NCBI GenBank assembly: GCA_021783435.1
Contig: JAJXUC010000131.1
Location: 1 to 10,894 of the forward strand
Direction: 5' to 3'
Source: Pseudomonadota bacterium
Lineage (GTDB): Bacteria > Pseudomonadota > Gammaproteobacteria > Burkholderiales > Burkholderiaceae
Length of the DNA stretch: 10,894 nt
Of the stretch, positions 1 to 7,718 are shown in pieces; position 1 is the stretch's first letter, and every line of letters starts with the position of its first letter. The notes under the pieces were generated by a model. That model saw only the letters and a list, made by a program, of their open reading frames with translations. It searched no databases and was not told the DNA's origin. The position numbers and the translations under genes are program-made.

Positions 1-3000
1 CTCAGCGTACGATATCCAGTACCCGCCCCTGCGAAAGCCTGGCCGCCTGCATTATACGCGCCCAAGACCGTCTGTTGCTGCATCACGCTTCGGCCAATGC
101 TTTGCGCACCAGTCAACGAGGCGTACTGGGCCTGCGAGATTGCGTTCCAGCTTGTCATGTCCCAGTCCCAGATACCGTAGATGCTCTGTACGCCGGTCGG
201 CGAATTATTGGGCAACTGATCGGCCGTTTCAATATTCTTACCAGTACCGAACATAACCTCGATACGTGGCTGCCCCACGCGGGAAGGGACGGATAAAACT
301 TGAACTTGCGTGGTGATGGGTTGCGGAGTGCCTGTGGCATTCACAGCAGAAAATAAAGCAGTCGGAGCAGTGCCGCCAAATTTTGAAACTGCCCAGGCGC
401 CGGTGCATCCCGTGCTTGCGACCCCGGGAGGATTGCAACTCGTCACATCAAAACGCCATAAATTGCCATACAAATCGCCCGCATAGAGATAATCCGCGAT
501 GTGATCTCCATCCATATCCGCGGATGAGACGTAATTGATACCATTTGCCCGATGTTGGCCCGTTGGATCCGAAGCCGGGCCAGCCCCGGTATCCAATTCA
601 TAGATGGACCACGTCTGGCCAACTGCGTTTGTTCCTGCACCACCATTCTTGACCGTGGCAATAAAAATCGCCGCAGTTCCCGTGCTACTGTTGTAACCGT
701 TGCCAAAAATAACCGCCCAGTCGCCGCTGTGCATGCGTCGAATCATGGGCGTTCCGTATGTGTACCCCAAATCGTTCTTGCAATTCGAGTTGTTGGCGCA
801 GGTGATATTACCCAGATTGATTTCCTTGACGACTAGCGAAGAAGCATTGCCTTGCGTAAAATTCGCTGGATTTGTGATATCTAAAGCGTACAAGCCCTGG
901 CCTCCGCCGCCTAGGCCTCCAACCAGCCAAGTATGCCAAGTTCCATTGTAGTAAAGATCTCCAGTTCCCGGCGTGGCATCCACGAAGTAACGGTGCGTAT
1001 AACCTGGGTCCGTGAAATTAAAGTTACTGCTGATTGGGATTCCAGACGGATTGCTGGCGATCTGGCTAAGTGCCGTACTTGGCATGTAGGCAAGCAACTC
1101 CTGACCCTTGTTCGTCGTGGTGTTGAAGGCGCCGGTGGACGTGAAATTCCCAGCCCCGAATCCATGGACGAAACCATCGTTACTTCCCGCATAAACAACA
1201 TGCTGACGCGTGGCATTATTTGTTTTATAGGAACCATAAGTATCGCTTGCTGCATTTTCCGCAGGCGTCAACCCAGCGTACATTGCATCACCCCATGATG
1301 TCGGATAACTCAGACTAGGGGGGCCAACCCACACAGGACTTGAATCGACAATATCCCCTAGAATGCCGGTACGGGTGCGGAACGGCCCTCCAGCGCTTTG
1401 TTCCTTGCTACGGGTTCCGCGGAGGTAGTTAACGACGTCAGCTCCCGTCGATGTCGTGCCGCTCAGCACGGGATCATTATTCAGTGCCGTTTGCTGCGCG
1501 CTCGACAGGCTGGTATAGGCGAATGCCACCCCCTGGGACCCGTTCCATGTCAGCATCGTGCGGCTGGTCTGCGCACCGGTCGGTGTCGAGCTAGCCGCGG
1601 TCGGGCATGGAGGGCCGGTCAATACGCAAGACGCGTCCCAATTCGGGGTTGCGCCGGCAGCCAGTTGACCACTTGTATTGGCCCCCAAAGGATAAGCCAG
1701 CAATTGACCCCACCAGTTCGCTGGATGATACTGGCCCAGATAAATCTGGGTCGAGGTTTGTACAACAGCACCTTTGACTGCGTTCACGCCGATTGAGTTG
1801 AGCGTTTGCGGAACTTGTGAGAGATTTAAATTTGCCGTACTTGGATTTGTGTCAATAAATGTTGCAAGCGTAGAATTATTGTTATTTGAATAGGCATCAT
1901 TAAATCCCGAAGGCCCAGCCACACTTGCAGAATTAGTCAATGAGCTTGATGTGCCAACTGGCACTTGTCCTTGTATCGTAAAAGTCGCGTTTCCAACCAG
2001 CGCCAAATTGATACCACTCACACTGAAGCTATTGCCAGAAATCGTGCCTGAACTCGCGGGTGCGGGGCAGCTCGATCCAGCGCTCGCAGTACAAGACCAG
2101 CGCACGTTAGTCAAGGCACTCGGCAGTACATCCGAGAATGTTGTATTATTTGCCGGGATTGATCCAATATTCGCTACTGTCACGACATAGGTTACATTGC
2201 TTCCTGCCGCAACCGAAGCAGGCCCGATTTGACTCACGCTCAAGTCAGGCAAGCCCTCTGTGAAATAAACATCGCGCACCTCGTGGTAGTTTGTCGCGCC
2301 CCCGGTGGACCCGGCAAACCCGAATTTCACGGTCGGCGGCAAAGGCGTCCAGGACGATGGAATGGTGAATTGTGAAGCACCATTCCCGGCTTGAGGCGGC
2401 GTATTGCCTTGCGGATAAGGTGCGCTCATCATTTGCGTGAAGGCACCGTTCGGCGTTGTTGCCCAATAGAGGGTGACCGTGTAACCGTTTTGTGGATTAT
2501 TCGGATCGGTTGGCGAAATGTTCAGGCGCACACGGCGGTAGAACTGTGTATCCGTTGGGCGTGTCGTCGCGGCGGGGGTATAGAACGTCGTGAACGGACC
2601 AATTGAGCCTGGCACATTTTTCTGATTGACGTCCGCGAGCCATTTGTATCCCGCGTTGCCATTTCCAGGGCCTCGCATACCCAAAGCCGTGTAATATCCC
2701 GTGCTATGCCCCTGGGGCTCGCCATAGTTCTGGCAGCGATCATACCCATTCTCAAAATTACCATAATCATCGATCCCCACACCGATCACAGCGTTGCTCA
2801 AACCCCCGGGAGAATTGCCATAACCCGCGCAATAGCCAAGCGCTCCACCAAAATCACCTTGGACAAATTTTGTGGTGGCTCCATCAAACAAATACATGCT
2901 AATCCCATCTGCGCCGGTTCCGCCCCAGGCCGTATAAGTAAATTCGACCTGAATACCGAGGCTGCTCACATTGATAGGGAGATTGTAATACGCCGAACCT

Positions 3001-3287
3001 TTCTGATTGTTCTGATTATTGGTCAACCGCAGCCAGCCTTGACCTGCCGCATCGATACCCGTTGCCGCCGTCAATGAAGAGTTCTGACCTGTATAGGACG
3101 TGCCGGGGCTTGCTGCTCCGCCGTATACCCAGCCGGACGCGCCGGCATCACGAAAACACTGCGAGACCGGTTGAAAACTGACGGAGGTGCTGTCAGCCCA
3201 TGCCGCACCTGCCATGAGGAGTGACCCGGTGGCCAGCAAGGCCAGGGGGGCTTTGCCGCGGAGTCGAATCAAGTTGGATCGAGCCAT
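1..3287 (-). CDS. pilY1: PilY1-type pilus tip protein with lectin-like N-terminus (3' end off the window)
   Basis: The frame is open from the ATG at 3287 to the left edge (1095 full codons seen). I checked the frame at several points along it, and no stop or frameshift was found. Residues 1-31 form a signal peptide ending AWA before DS. Residues about 33-343 resemble a bacterial L-type lectin beta-sandwich: GADGISMYLFDG near 125, GVGIDDYGNF near 169 and KFGFAGSTGGATNYHEVRD near 321-339. Residues about 346-476 form a DUF11 domain (LPDLSVSQIG onward). The rest is the PilY1 beta-propeller, with GILGDIVDSSPVW near 641, VVYAGSNDGFVHGF near 697 and an EF-hand-like calcium loop DMDGDHIAD at 924-932. 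In this family the propeller and its calcium loop govern pilus extension and retraction, and the N-terminal domain is variable and adhesive or mechanosensing. Here a lectin-like module stands where many PilY1 proteins carry a von Willebrand A domain. It is the last visible gene of the minor-pilin operon. A sugar-binding adhesin role is inference. Confidence 0.93.
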   Translation of the reverse strand, partial: MARSNLIRLRGKAPLALLATGSLLMAGAAWADSTSVSFQPVSQCFRDAGASGWVYGGAASPGTSYTGQNSSLTAATGIDAAGQGWLRLTNNQNNQKGSAYYNLPINVSSLGIQVEFTYTAWGGTGADGISMYLFDGATTKFVQGDFGGALGYCAGYGNSPGGLSNAVIGVGIDDYGNFENGYDRCQNYGEPQGHSTGYYTALGMRGPGNGNAGYKWLADVNQKNVPGSIGPFTTFYTPAATTRPTDTQFYRRVRLNISPTDPNNPQNGYTVTLYWATTPNGAFTQMMSAPYPQGNTPPQAGNGASQFTIPSSWTPLPPTVKFGFAGSTGGATNYHEVRDVYFTEGLPDLSVSQIGPASVAAGSNVTYVVTVANIGSIPANNTTFSDVLPSALTNVRWSCTASAGSSCPAPASSGTISGNSFSVSGINLALVGNATFTIQGQVPVGTSSSLTNSASVAGPSGFNDAYSNNNNSTLATFIDTNPSTANLNLSQVPQTLNSIGVNAVKGAVVQTSTQIYLGQYHPANWWGQLLAYPLGANTSGQLAAGATPNWDASCVLTGPPCPTAASSTPTGAQTSRTMLTWNGSQGVAFAYTSLSSAQQTALNNDPVLSGTTSTGADVVNYLRGTRSKEQSAGGPFRTRTGILGDIVDSSPVWVGPPSLSYPTSWGDAMYAGLTPAENAASDTYGSYKTNNATRQHVVYAGSNDGFVHGFGAGNFTSTGAFNTTTNKGQELLAYMPSTALSQIASNPSGIPISSNFNFTDPGYTHRYFVDATPGTGDLYYNGTWHTWLVGGLGGGGQGLYALDITNPANFTQGNASSLVVKEINLGNITCANNSNCKNDLGYTYGTPMIRRMHSGDWAVIFGNGYNSSTGTAAIFIATVKNGGAGTNAVGQTWSIYELDTGAGPASDPTGQHRANGINYVSSADMDGDHIADYLYAGDLYGNLWRFDVTSCNPPGVASTGCTGAWAVSKFGGTAPTALFSAVNATGTPQPITTQVQVLSVPSRVGQPRIEVMFGTGKNIETADQLPNNSPTGVQSIYGIWDWDMTSWNAISQAQYASLTGAQSIGRSVMQQQTVLGAYNAGGQAFAGAGTGYRTL

Positions 3288-3295
3288 GATGAATT

Positions 3296-3300
3296 CCCCT
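3296..3300 (-). promoter_or_regulatory. Ribosome binding site of pilY1
   Basis: On the minus strand AGGGG lies 8 nt upstream of the ATG at 3287. It supports this start. It also shows that pilY1, unlike the upstream pilins, has its own initiation signal after a 68-bp gap (3288-3355). I see no terminator hairpin or clear promoter in that gap, so read-through from pilX is likely. Confidence 0.7.
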
Positions 3301-3355
3301 GCAATGTTTTGTCTGTGTTCCGCCCGAGTCAGGCCGATCGAGAAAGCCACACGCA

Positions 3356-3928
3356 TCAAGGTCCCGTCAAATCCTTGATGGCTGTAAACGCATAGGTGCT
3401 CTGCACCACGGCCACGGCATTCGCATTTCCGCCATACCCCATGGCCGTGATGAGATAGATCGTGGAGTTTTTCGTCGCGTCGGGCCCCAAGTACTGGATG
3501 TAAAACTTCGGACTTGCGTAATAAGTGCCTACGCCTCCACTGTTGGACACGGTCGCCGATGGCAAGGCATAGGTGGATCCCGCAGTCCAGTTGGAGAGCG
3601 AGCCAGGATTACTCAGCTGATTGGTACATACTCTCGCAGCACCTGCTGGCGAAGGCGCTCCACTGCAATTCGATCCTGTACCCGCGTTGTTTTGATTCAG
3701 CCACCACTCCGCATAGCTCAGCGCACTATTGGCCGCTTCGAGCGCACGCGTTTTCTCGCGTAGATTGCCGGCCATCAGCTCTTGCAAGCCGAAGCTGCGG
3801 AACATGGCCACGGCGATAATGGTTAGCACGACCAGGATCAGCAGGCTGGCAATCAACACGAATCCGCCCATTTCTGGGCGGGACACGAGGCACCTGGACA
3901 AGGCTCGCATGCTTCGTGGTTTTTTCAT
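3356..3928 (-). CDS. pilX: Minor pilin PilX
   Basis: The protein has 190 residues. A 22-residue basic leader ends in GG, followed by FVLIASLLILVVLTIIAVAM, the hydrophobic stem of a class III prepilin (about residues 23-43). Next comes FRSFGLQELMAGNLREKTRA, the PilX N-terminal signature. The mature +5 residue is Ala27, not the Glu of ordinary pilins, as in several PilX/GspK-type subunits. PilX is taken to act with FimT, PilV, PilW and PilY1 as the priming complex at the pilus tip in the inner membrane and periplasm. Its ATG at 3928 overlaps the pilW stop (ATGA), so translation is probably coupled. Internal Met7 and Met20 are alternative starts with shorter leaders, but the overlap favours the first. 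Two Cys in the C-terminal part (SNCSG and RVCTNQ) could form a disulfide. Confidence 0.9.
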   Translation of the reverse strand: MKKPRSMRALSRCLVSRPEMGGFVLIASLLILVVLTIIAVAMFRSFGLQELMAGNLREKTRALEAANSALSYAEWWLNQNNAGTGSNCSGAPSPAGAARVCTNQLSNPGSLSNWTAGSTYALPSATVSNSGGVGTYYASPKFYIQYLGPDATKNSTIYLITAMGYGGNANAVAVVQSTYAFTAIKDLTGP

Positions 3929-4740
3929 AGCTGCCCCAGAATATCGATGACGCGCGTGAAATCAACCGTCGCGGGTTGCCCTGGCTGACCAGCCAGGGGA
4001 TTGGTGAAAGTCAGCGTCAATTTCATGCTTTTGACGTTCATCCAATTCGTCACACCGGAAGCCGTCACGTACTGATTGGCCGAGCCCCCGCCATTGGTGT
4101 CGAGGCCATACAGCAAGCTCATCTGCGTCACTCCATCGGCCTCGAGCGAGCCTGCAAGATTGCTGCCGACCAAGATTTGCGTCTGACTCGCGGCTCCGTT
4201 GCCTGCTGTGCTGGTGACGCATTGCAGGTTGCCGCCACTCACTAAATATGTGTTGAGATACGTCACATTGGACGTTGCGGTGGACGGGTTGGTATCACCC
4301 AAGCAGCTCATGACACTGCTGCCAGGCGCCGCAACGTAGCGCACGACGACGGCATCCTGACCGTTAACGGTTCCGCCGAATATTGCTTGTCCAGGGGCGA
4401 AATTCGCGGGTAACGGAGCGGAAGCCGCATTCTGCGCAGGAAGCGCGGTTCCCGCGTTGGGAATCACGGTCGGCGGCTGAGGGGTCGGGTAGTACCCCGC
4501 GCTTTCGATCACACTGCTGATCAAGGTCATGGCCAAACGCTCGTTGTCCTGCAGGCCGGCGAGTCCCTGTTGCGCGCTATAGGTTTGCCGCGTCGTTTGA
4601 AAGATGGTGAAAAGCCCGCCTAGTAGGAATAACGCGATGGCCATCGCAACTAGGATTTCAACGAGCCCTAGACCGCCCTGGTGACCAGCCCGCTGCGGCC
4701 GATAGACGCGAATCACAGGACGACTCGAGTCTGTCTTCAT
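3925..4740 (-). CDS. pilW: Minor pilin PilW
   Basis: The protein has 271 residues. A long, positively charged leader (residues 1-23) ends HQGG; then LGLVEILVAMAIALFLLGG gives a textbook pilin stem with Glu28 at mature position +5. RQTYSAQQGLAGLQDNERLA follows, typical of PilW. The C-terminal half is a Gly/Ser/Thr-rich beta-type globular domain. The reading frame stays open upstream to 5355, but that extension is only the shadow of pilV and fimT. The ATG at 4740 is chosen because it overlaps the pilV stop as ATGA and puts a prepilin leader at the N-terminus. The stop (3925-3927) overlaps the pilX start in the same way. Predicted role: minor pseudopilin of the tip/priming complex, cleaved by PilD. 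Confidence 0.92.
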   Translation of the reverse strand: MKTDSSRPVIRVYRPQRAGHQGGLGLVEILVAMAIALFLLGGLFTIFQTTRQTYSAQQGLAGLQDNERLAMTLISSVIESAGYYPTPQPPTVIPNAGTALPAQNAASAPLPANFAPGQAIFGGTVNGQDAVVVRYVAAPGSSVMSCLGDTNPSTATSNVTYLNTYLVSGGNLQCVTSTAGNGAASQTQILVGSNLAGSLEADGVTQMSLLYGLDTNGGGSANQYVTASGVTNWMNVKSMKLTLTFTNPLAGQPGQPATVDFTRVIDILGQL

Positions 4741-5267
4741 GGCTGCACCACAAGGGTATAAGTTTGAGTCGCCGACGAACCTGGACCTGCATTCAGCGCA
4801 ACCGTCTTTTCGGCCCACGACACACTGACCTGGCAGCTCACGGGTGTGCCCGCTGCACATTGCACCTGCCCGACGCCCTTCGGCAATTGCTGCGCGATGT
4901 ACCGGCCCCAGTTCTGCAAGTCGTATGCCGCCATTTGAATCGGGGTGCAAGCGAGCGCCGAGCAGTCCGCGCCTTGACCGCTCAACGAACCGCTCAGGGT
5001 GGTGGAGGCCCATGATGTTCCAGAGGACGATCCCGTGGCCGTCACATTGACCGATGATGCGGCCTCCCAGTAGCCCCTGTTGGCACGCATCATCGAACCC
5101 ATGCTGGCCGCCTGAATCGCGGCCAAACTCCGCTGCCTTGCCGTGCTCGTGTTGCTGATCGCGAGCGCCTGCATCCCAGCGATCCCCAGGAGGCCGATGG
5201 CGATGACCACGAGCGCGATCAAAACCTCGATGAGGCTGAAGCCTGGTTGCATACGGCGCGTGTTCAT
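4737..5267 (-). CDS. pilV: Minor pilin PilV
   Basis: The protein has 176 residues. A short leader MNTRRMQPG is followed by FSLIEVLIALVVIAIGLLGI, with cleavage after Gly9 and Glu14 at mature +5. GMQALAISNTSTARQRSLAA follows, characteristic of the PilV family. The frame extends 19 codons further upstream to 5324, but the start at 5267 is preferred. It overlaps the fimT stop by ATGA, and the upstream codons would put an unusual 28-residue leader before the cleavage site. It is translated between fimT and pilW in the same chain of overlaps. Role from family knowledge: minor pseudopilin needed with PilW and PilX to initiate pilus assembly. Confidence 0.92.
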   Translation of the reverse strand: MNTRRMQPGFSLIEVLIALVVIAIGLLGIAGMQALAISNTSTARQRSLAAIQAASMGSMMRANRGYWEAASSVNVTATGSSSGTSWASTTLSGSLSGQGADCSALACTPIQMAAYDLQNWGRYIAQQLPKGVGQVQCAAGTPVSCQVSVSWAEKTVALNAGPGSSATQTYTLVVQP

Positions 5268-5785
5268 GGGCAGCTCGTCCCAGTTTGAAGTTGCACATAG
5301 CCGACGCTGGAGACCAGTGCACACTTGCGCCGATCTGTCGAACTTGCCGCGTCATTCAGCGTGATGCTGCCGGAATTGCTGCTGAATCCATTCCGGTTGA
5401 ACGTCACGGCTTTGATCGTTGGCGAGGAATTGCTCTGCAGCGAATCGGAGGAACCCAGTGCTGGCTGCACGCGCAAAACAGGTTCTCCCGAATTCACGGC
5501 CTGGCTGCCATTGGCATCAGAAAAAACAATCCAACCACTGGCCCAGTTGGCTGAATTGCTGCAGCTGTTCCCCGTGCTTGAAACGCAGATGGTTACCGTC
5601 TGTCCCTGCTTGACGGCCTCGCTTCGCGCATATTGCAAATCGCTGATGAGCGCGTTCATCTCGCCCGCCATGCGGTTGGCTGTCGAGATGCCTTGATAGG
5701 ACGGTATGCCAACGACCAGCAAAATGGTCACCAGAGTCACCACGACCAGAAGCTCAACCAATGTCATGCCACGCAAAGTTTTCAT
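5264..5785 (-). CDS. fimT: FimT/FimU (GspH-type) minor pilin
   Basis: The protein has 173 residues. The leader is MKTLRG, then MTLVELLVVVTLVTILLVVG, so Met7 rather than Phe stands at mature +1 and Glu11 is at +5. IPSYQGISTANRMAGEMNAL and LQYARSEAVKQGQTVTICVS are typical of the FimT/GspH family. The C-terminus contains FNRNGFSS and a late Cys pair (RRKCALV and TSCP) compatible with the usual C-terminal disulfide. It is the first gene of the operon, corresponding in place to fimU of Pseudomonas. Only a weak Shine-Dalgarno (AGG about 10 nt upstream) precedes the ATG. Some FimT proteins bind DNA during natural transformation; whether this one does cannot be read from the sequence. Confidence 0.9.
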   Translation of the reverse strand: MKTLRGMTLVELLVVVTLVTILLVVGIPSYQGISTANRMAGEMNALISDLQYARSEAVKQGQTVTICVSSTGNSCSNSANWASGWIVFSDANGSQAVNSGEPVLRVQPALGSSDSLQSNSSPTIKAVTFNRNGFSSNSGSITLNDAASSTDRRKCALVSSVGYVQLQTGTSCP

Positions 5786-5816
5786 GTCACTAGCCTAGCC
5801 AATCATTTGTTTATTT

Positions 5817-5836
5817 TTGTGTCTTTTAAGACAAAA
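5817..5836. promoter_or_regulatory. Dyad upstream of the minor-pilin operon (possible operator/promoter area)
   Basis: In the AT-rich leader 32-51 bp before the fimT ATG there is an inverted repeat, GTCTT-TT-AAGAC (5821-5832), flanked by TTT and AAA arms. On the minus strand it contains TTGTCT, a poor -35 match, with an AT-rich stretch about 17 nt further on but no good -10. It is a plausible regulator site. No known regulator's consensus is recognised. Confidence 0.3.
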
Positions 5837-5914
5837 GGTAGGAATTGGCCGATGAGCGGCTGGAGATGATCACCGTATGTGGGAACCTTGCGTCCTGTCC
5901 TGCCGTGCTTGCGT

Positions 5915-5939
5915 TTGCCGCCGCCCCCAGGGGCGGCAA
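5915..5939. other. GC-rich hairpin in the fimT-nrdR divergent intergenic region
   Basis: GCCGCCCC (5920-5927) pairs with GGGGCGGC (5930-5937); an alternative register pairs TTGCCGCC (5915-5922) with GGCGGCAA (5932-5939). It ends 33 bp before the nrdR ATG, within its likely 5' leader. No T-run follows on either strand, so a classical terminator is unlikely. It could be a REP-like palindrome or a leader structure. Confidence 0.45.
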
Positions 5940-5972
5940 TAATGCCGACTGGCCTCCTCCAGCGGACACACC

Positions 5973-6461
5973 ATGAAATGCCCCTTTTGCCAGCACCCCG
6001 ACACCCAGGTGGTGGAAACGCGCGAGGTGGAGGACGGCCAGGCGCTGCGGCGCAGGCGGCGCTGCGCGGGGTGCGACAAGCGCTTCACCACGTACGAGCG
6101 TGCCGAGGTGAGTTTTCCGGGGGTGGTGAAAAAGGACGGCCGCCGGGTGGAGTACTCGCGCGACAAGCTGGCCGCCTCCCTGGCGCTGGCGCTGCGCAAG
6201 CGCCCGGTGGGCGCGGATGCGGTGGACGCCGCGATCGGCCGCATCGAGGAGCGGCTGCTGCAGACCGGTTCGCGCGAGTTGGAGTCGGCGCAGATCGGCG
6301 AATGGGTGATGGACGAACTCAAGCGCCTGGACGACGTGGCCTACGTGCGTTTCGCCTCGGTCTACCGCAGTTTCAAGGATCCGGCGCAGTTCGTGCAGAT
6401 CCTGGAGGAAATGGCGCGCGGCAGCAAGACGGTTCGTGCGCCACGTGGGAAAAAATCCTGA
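5973..6461 (+). CDS. nrdR: Transcriptional repressor NrdR
   Basis: The protein has 162 residues, close to the family's usual length. A zinc ribbon is formed by Cys3, Cys6, Cys31 and Cys34 (MKCPFC and RRRCAGC), with the basic RRRRR run at 26-30 and FTTYER at 38-43. An ATP-cone domain follows from about residue 49 ([20 protein letters not shown]), ending in [13 protein letters not shown] and [11 protein letters not shown]. NrdR senses ATP/dATP through the cone and represses ribonucleotide reductase genes by binding NrdR boxes. No nrd gene is in the window. It diverges from the pilin operon and precedes ribD on the same strand, an arrangement common in proteobacteria. No strong Shine-Dalgarno precedes the ATG; the conserved MKCPFC start fixes it. 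Confidence 0.97.
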   Translation: MKCPFCQHPDTQVVETREVEDGQALRRRRRCAGCDKRFTTYERAEVSFPGVVKKDGRRVEYSRDKLAASLALALRKRPVGADAVDAAIGRIEERLLQTGSRELESAQIGEWVMDELKRLDDVAYVRFASVYRSFKDPAQFVQILEEMARGSKTVRAPRGKKS

Positions 6462-6529
6462 ATCGACCATCCCGCACGTGAACCATGCGGTGCGCGTACG
6501 CCGCCCCAGCCCCTACCCCTTCAGACGCC

Positions 6530-7669
6530 ATGCCCGTTGAACCCGGTTTCAATGCCGCCGACACGCGCTTCATGCGCCGCGCGCTCCAGCTTGCCGAAAG
6601 CGCGATGTACCGCACCAGCCCCAACCCGCGCGTGGGTTGCGTCATTGTGCAGGACGGGCGCGTGATCGGCGAAGGCGCGACCGAGGCCGCCGGGCAGCGC
6701 CATGCGGAAATCGTCGCCCTCGACGACGCCCGCGCCCGCGGCGAGCCGCTGCGCGGCGCCACCGTCTACGTCACGCTGGAGCCATGCGCCCACTTCGGCC
6801 GCACGCCTCCGTGTGCCGATGCGCTGGTGGCGGCCGAAGTGGGCCGCGTGGTGGCCACCGCGCACGATCCCAACCCGCGCGTGAATGGCGGCGGGCTGGC
6901 GCGGCTGGCCGCGGCCGGAATCGACACCGCCTGCGGCCTTCTTGAGCGCGAGGCGCGTGAACTCAACATCGGCTTTTTCTCGCGCCATGAGCGCGGCAGG
7001 CCCTGGGTGCGGCTGAAGGCCGCCGCCTCGCTCGACGGCATCACCGCATTGCCCAACGGACAAAGCCAGTGGATCACCAGTCTCGCGGCGCGTGCCGACG
7101 GGCACCACTGGCGCGCGCGCGCCTGCGCCGTCCTCACCGGCATCGGCACCGTGCGCGACGACGACCCGCAGCTCACCGTGCGCCACGTGGCCACCCCGCG
7201 CCAGCCTGTGCGCGTGGTGGTGGATAGCCGCCTCGAGCTGCCGCCCACGGCACGCATGCTGCAAACCGAGCCCGCCAAGGTGTGGGTGGCGCATGCCCTG
7301 CCGCCCGACGAAGCCGAGCCGCGTACGCGGCTGCTGCGCGAGCTGGGTGTGCAGATCATCGGCCTGCCGGTGGATGCGTCCAAGCCGGGCAAGGTCGATC
7401 TTGCGGCGCTGATGCGAGAGTTGGCGGCGCGCGATGTGGGCGAACTGCACGTGGAGGCCGGCGCGCGGCTGAATGCCTCGCTGTTCACGGCGGGTTTGGT
7501 CGACGAGCTGCTGCTCTACCTCGCCCCCAAGCTGCTGGGTCAGGGCGCCGGCATGGCCCCGTTCGGCCCCTTGACCGCCATGGATCAGGCCTTGCGTCTG
7601 GAGCGCGTGGAGATGCAGGCCATCGGCCCCGACTGGCGCGTGCGGGCCCGCGTCGCCGGACAGGATTGA
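6530..7669 (+). CDS. ribD: Bifunctional riboflavin deaminase/reductase RibD
   Basis: The protein has 379 residues from the ATG at 6530. An in-frame ATG at 6485 would add 15 residues of unconserved Ala/Pro-rich sequence. Neither start has a good Shine-Dalgarno; the shorter form aligns better with RibD N-termini (residues before MRRALQLAES). The N-terminal deaminase domain has TSPNPRVGCVIV, HAE and PCAHFGRTPPC. The zinc ligands are His73, Cys101 and Cys110 with catalytic Glu75, numbered from the 6485 ATG; subtract 15 for this start. The C-terminal reductase domain starts at RPWVRLKAAASLDG and includes LTGIGTVRDDDPQL and ending motifs around LYLAPKLLG. It performs the second and third steps of riboflavin synthesis in the cytosol. 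It lies 68 bp after nrdR, probably co-transcribed, and faces the ribBA-ribH unit. Confidence 0.96.
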   Translation: MPVEPGFNAADTRFMRRALQLAESAMYRTSPNPRVGCVIVQDGRVIGEGATEAAGQRHAEIVALDDARARGEPLRGATVYVTLEPCAHFGRTPPCADALVAAEVGRVVATAHDPNPRVNGGGLARLAAAGIDTACGLLEREARELNIGFFSRHERGRPWVRLKAAASLDGITALPNGQSQWITSLAARADGHHWRARACAVLTGIGTVRDDDPQLTVRHVATPRQPVRVVVDSRLELPPTARMLQTEPAKVWVAHALPPDEAEPRTRLLRELGVQIIGLPVDASKPGKVDLAALMRELAARDVGELHVEAGARLNASLFTAGLVDELLLYLAPKLLGQGAGMAPFGPLTAMDQALRLERVEMQAIGPDWRVRARVAGQD

Positions 7670-7677
7670 GCCCCCGA

Positions 7678-7700
7678 TCGCCACGCATGCCGCGCGGCGA
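7678..7700. terminator. Imperfect hairpin between convergent genes
   Basis: In the 49-bp gap between ribD and the aminotransferase stop, TCGCC-A-CGC pairs with GCG-C-GGCGA around an ATGCC loop, with one A/C mismatch. No T-run follows on either strand. It is only a candidate bidirectional terminator. Confidence 0.25.
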
Positions 7701-7718
7701 GACGCCACACCGCGATGC

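Noticed and set aside
1..3287. Possible broken or decayed gene, because only short closed reading frames appear in this part
   Set aside because: The minus-strand frame starting at 3287 was checked at both ends and in the middle and reads as one PilY1-like protein that simply runs off the edge.
4741..5355. A longer pilW (476 residues) starting at 5355
   Set aside because: The extra part is out-of-frame shadow of pilV and fimT; the pilin leader and the ATGA overlap place the start at 4740.
5826..6481. Alternative frames over nrdR
   Set aside because: NrdR with its complete zinc ribbon and ATP-cone explains this stretch; the others are shadows.
6521..7708. 395-codon open frame antisense to ribD
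   Set aside because: It is a GC-rich shadow in the opposite strand of a well-matched RibD; its composition (His/Gly/Arg/Ala) fits no family.
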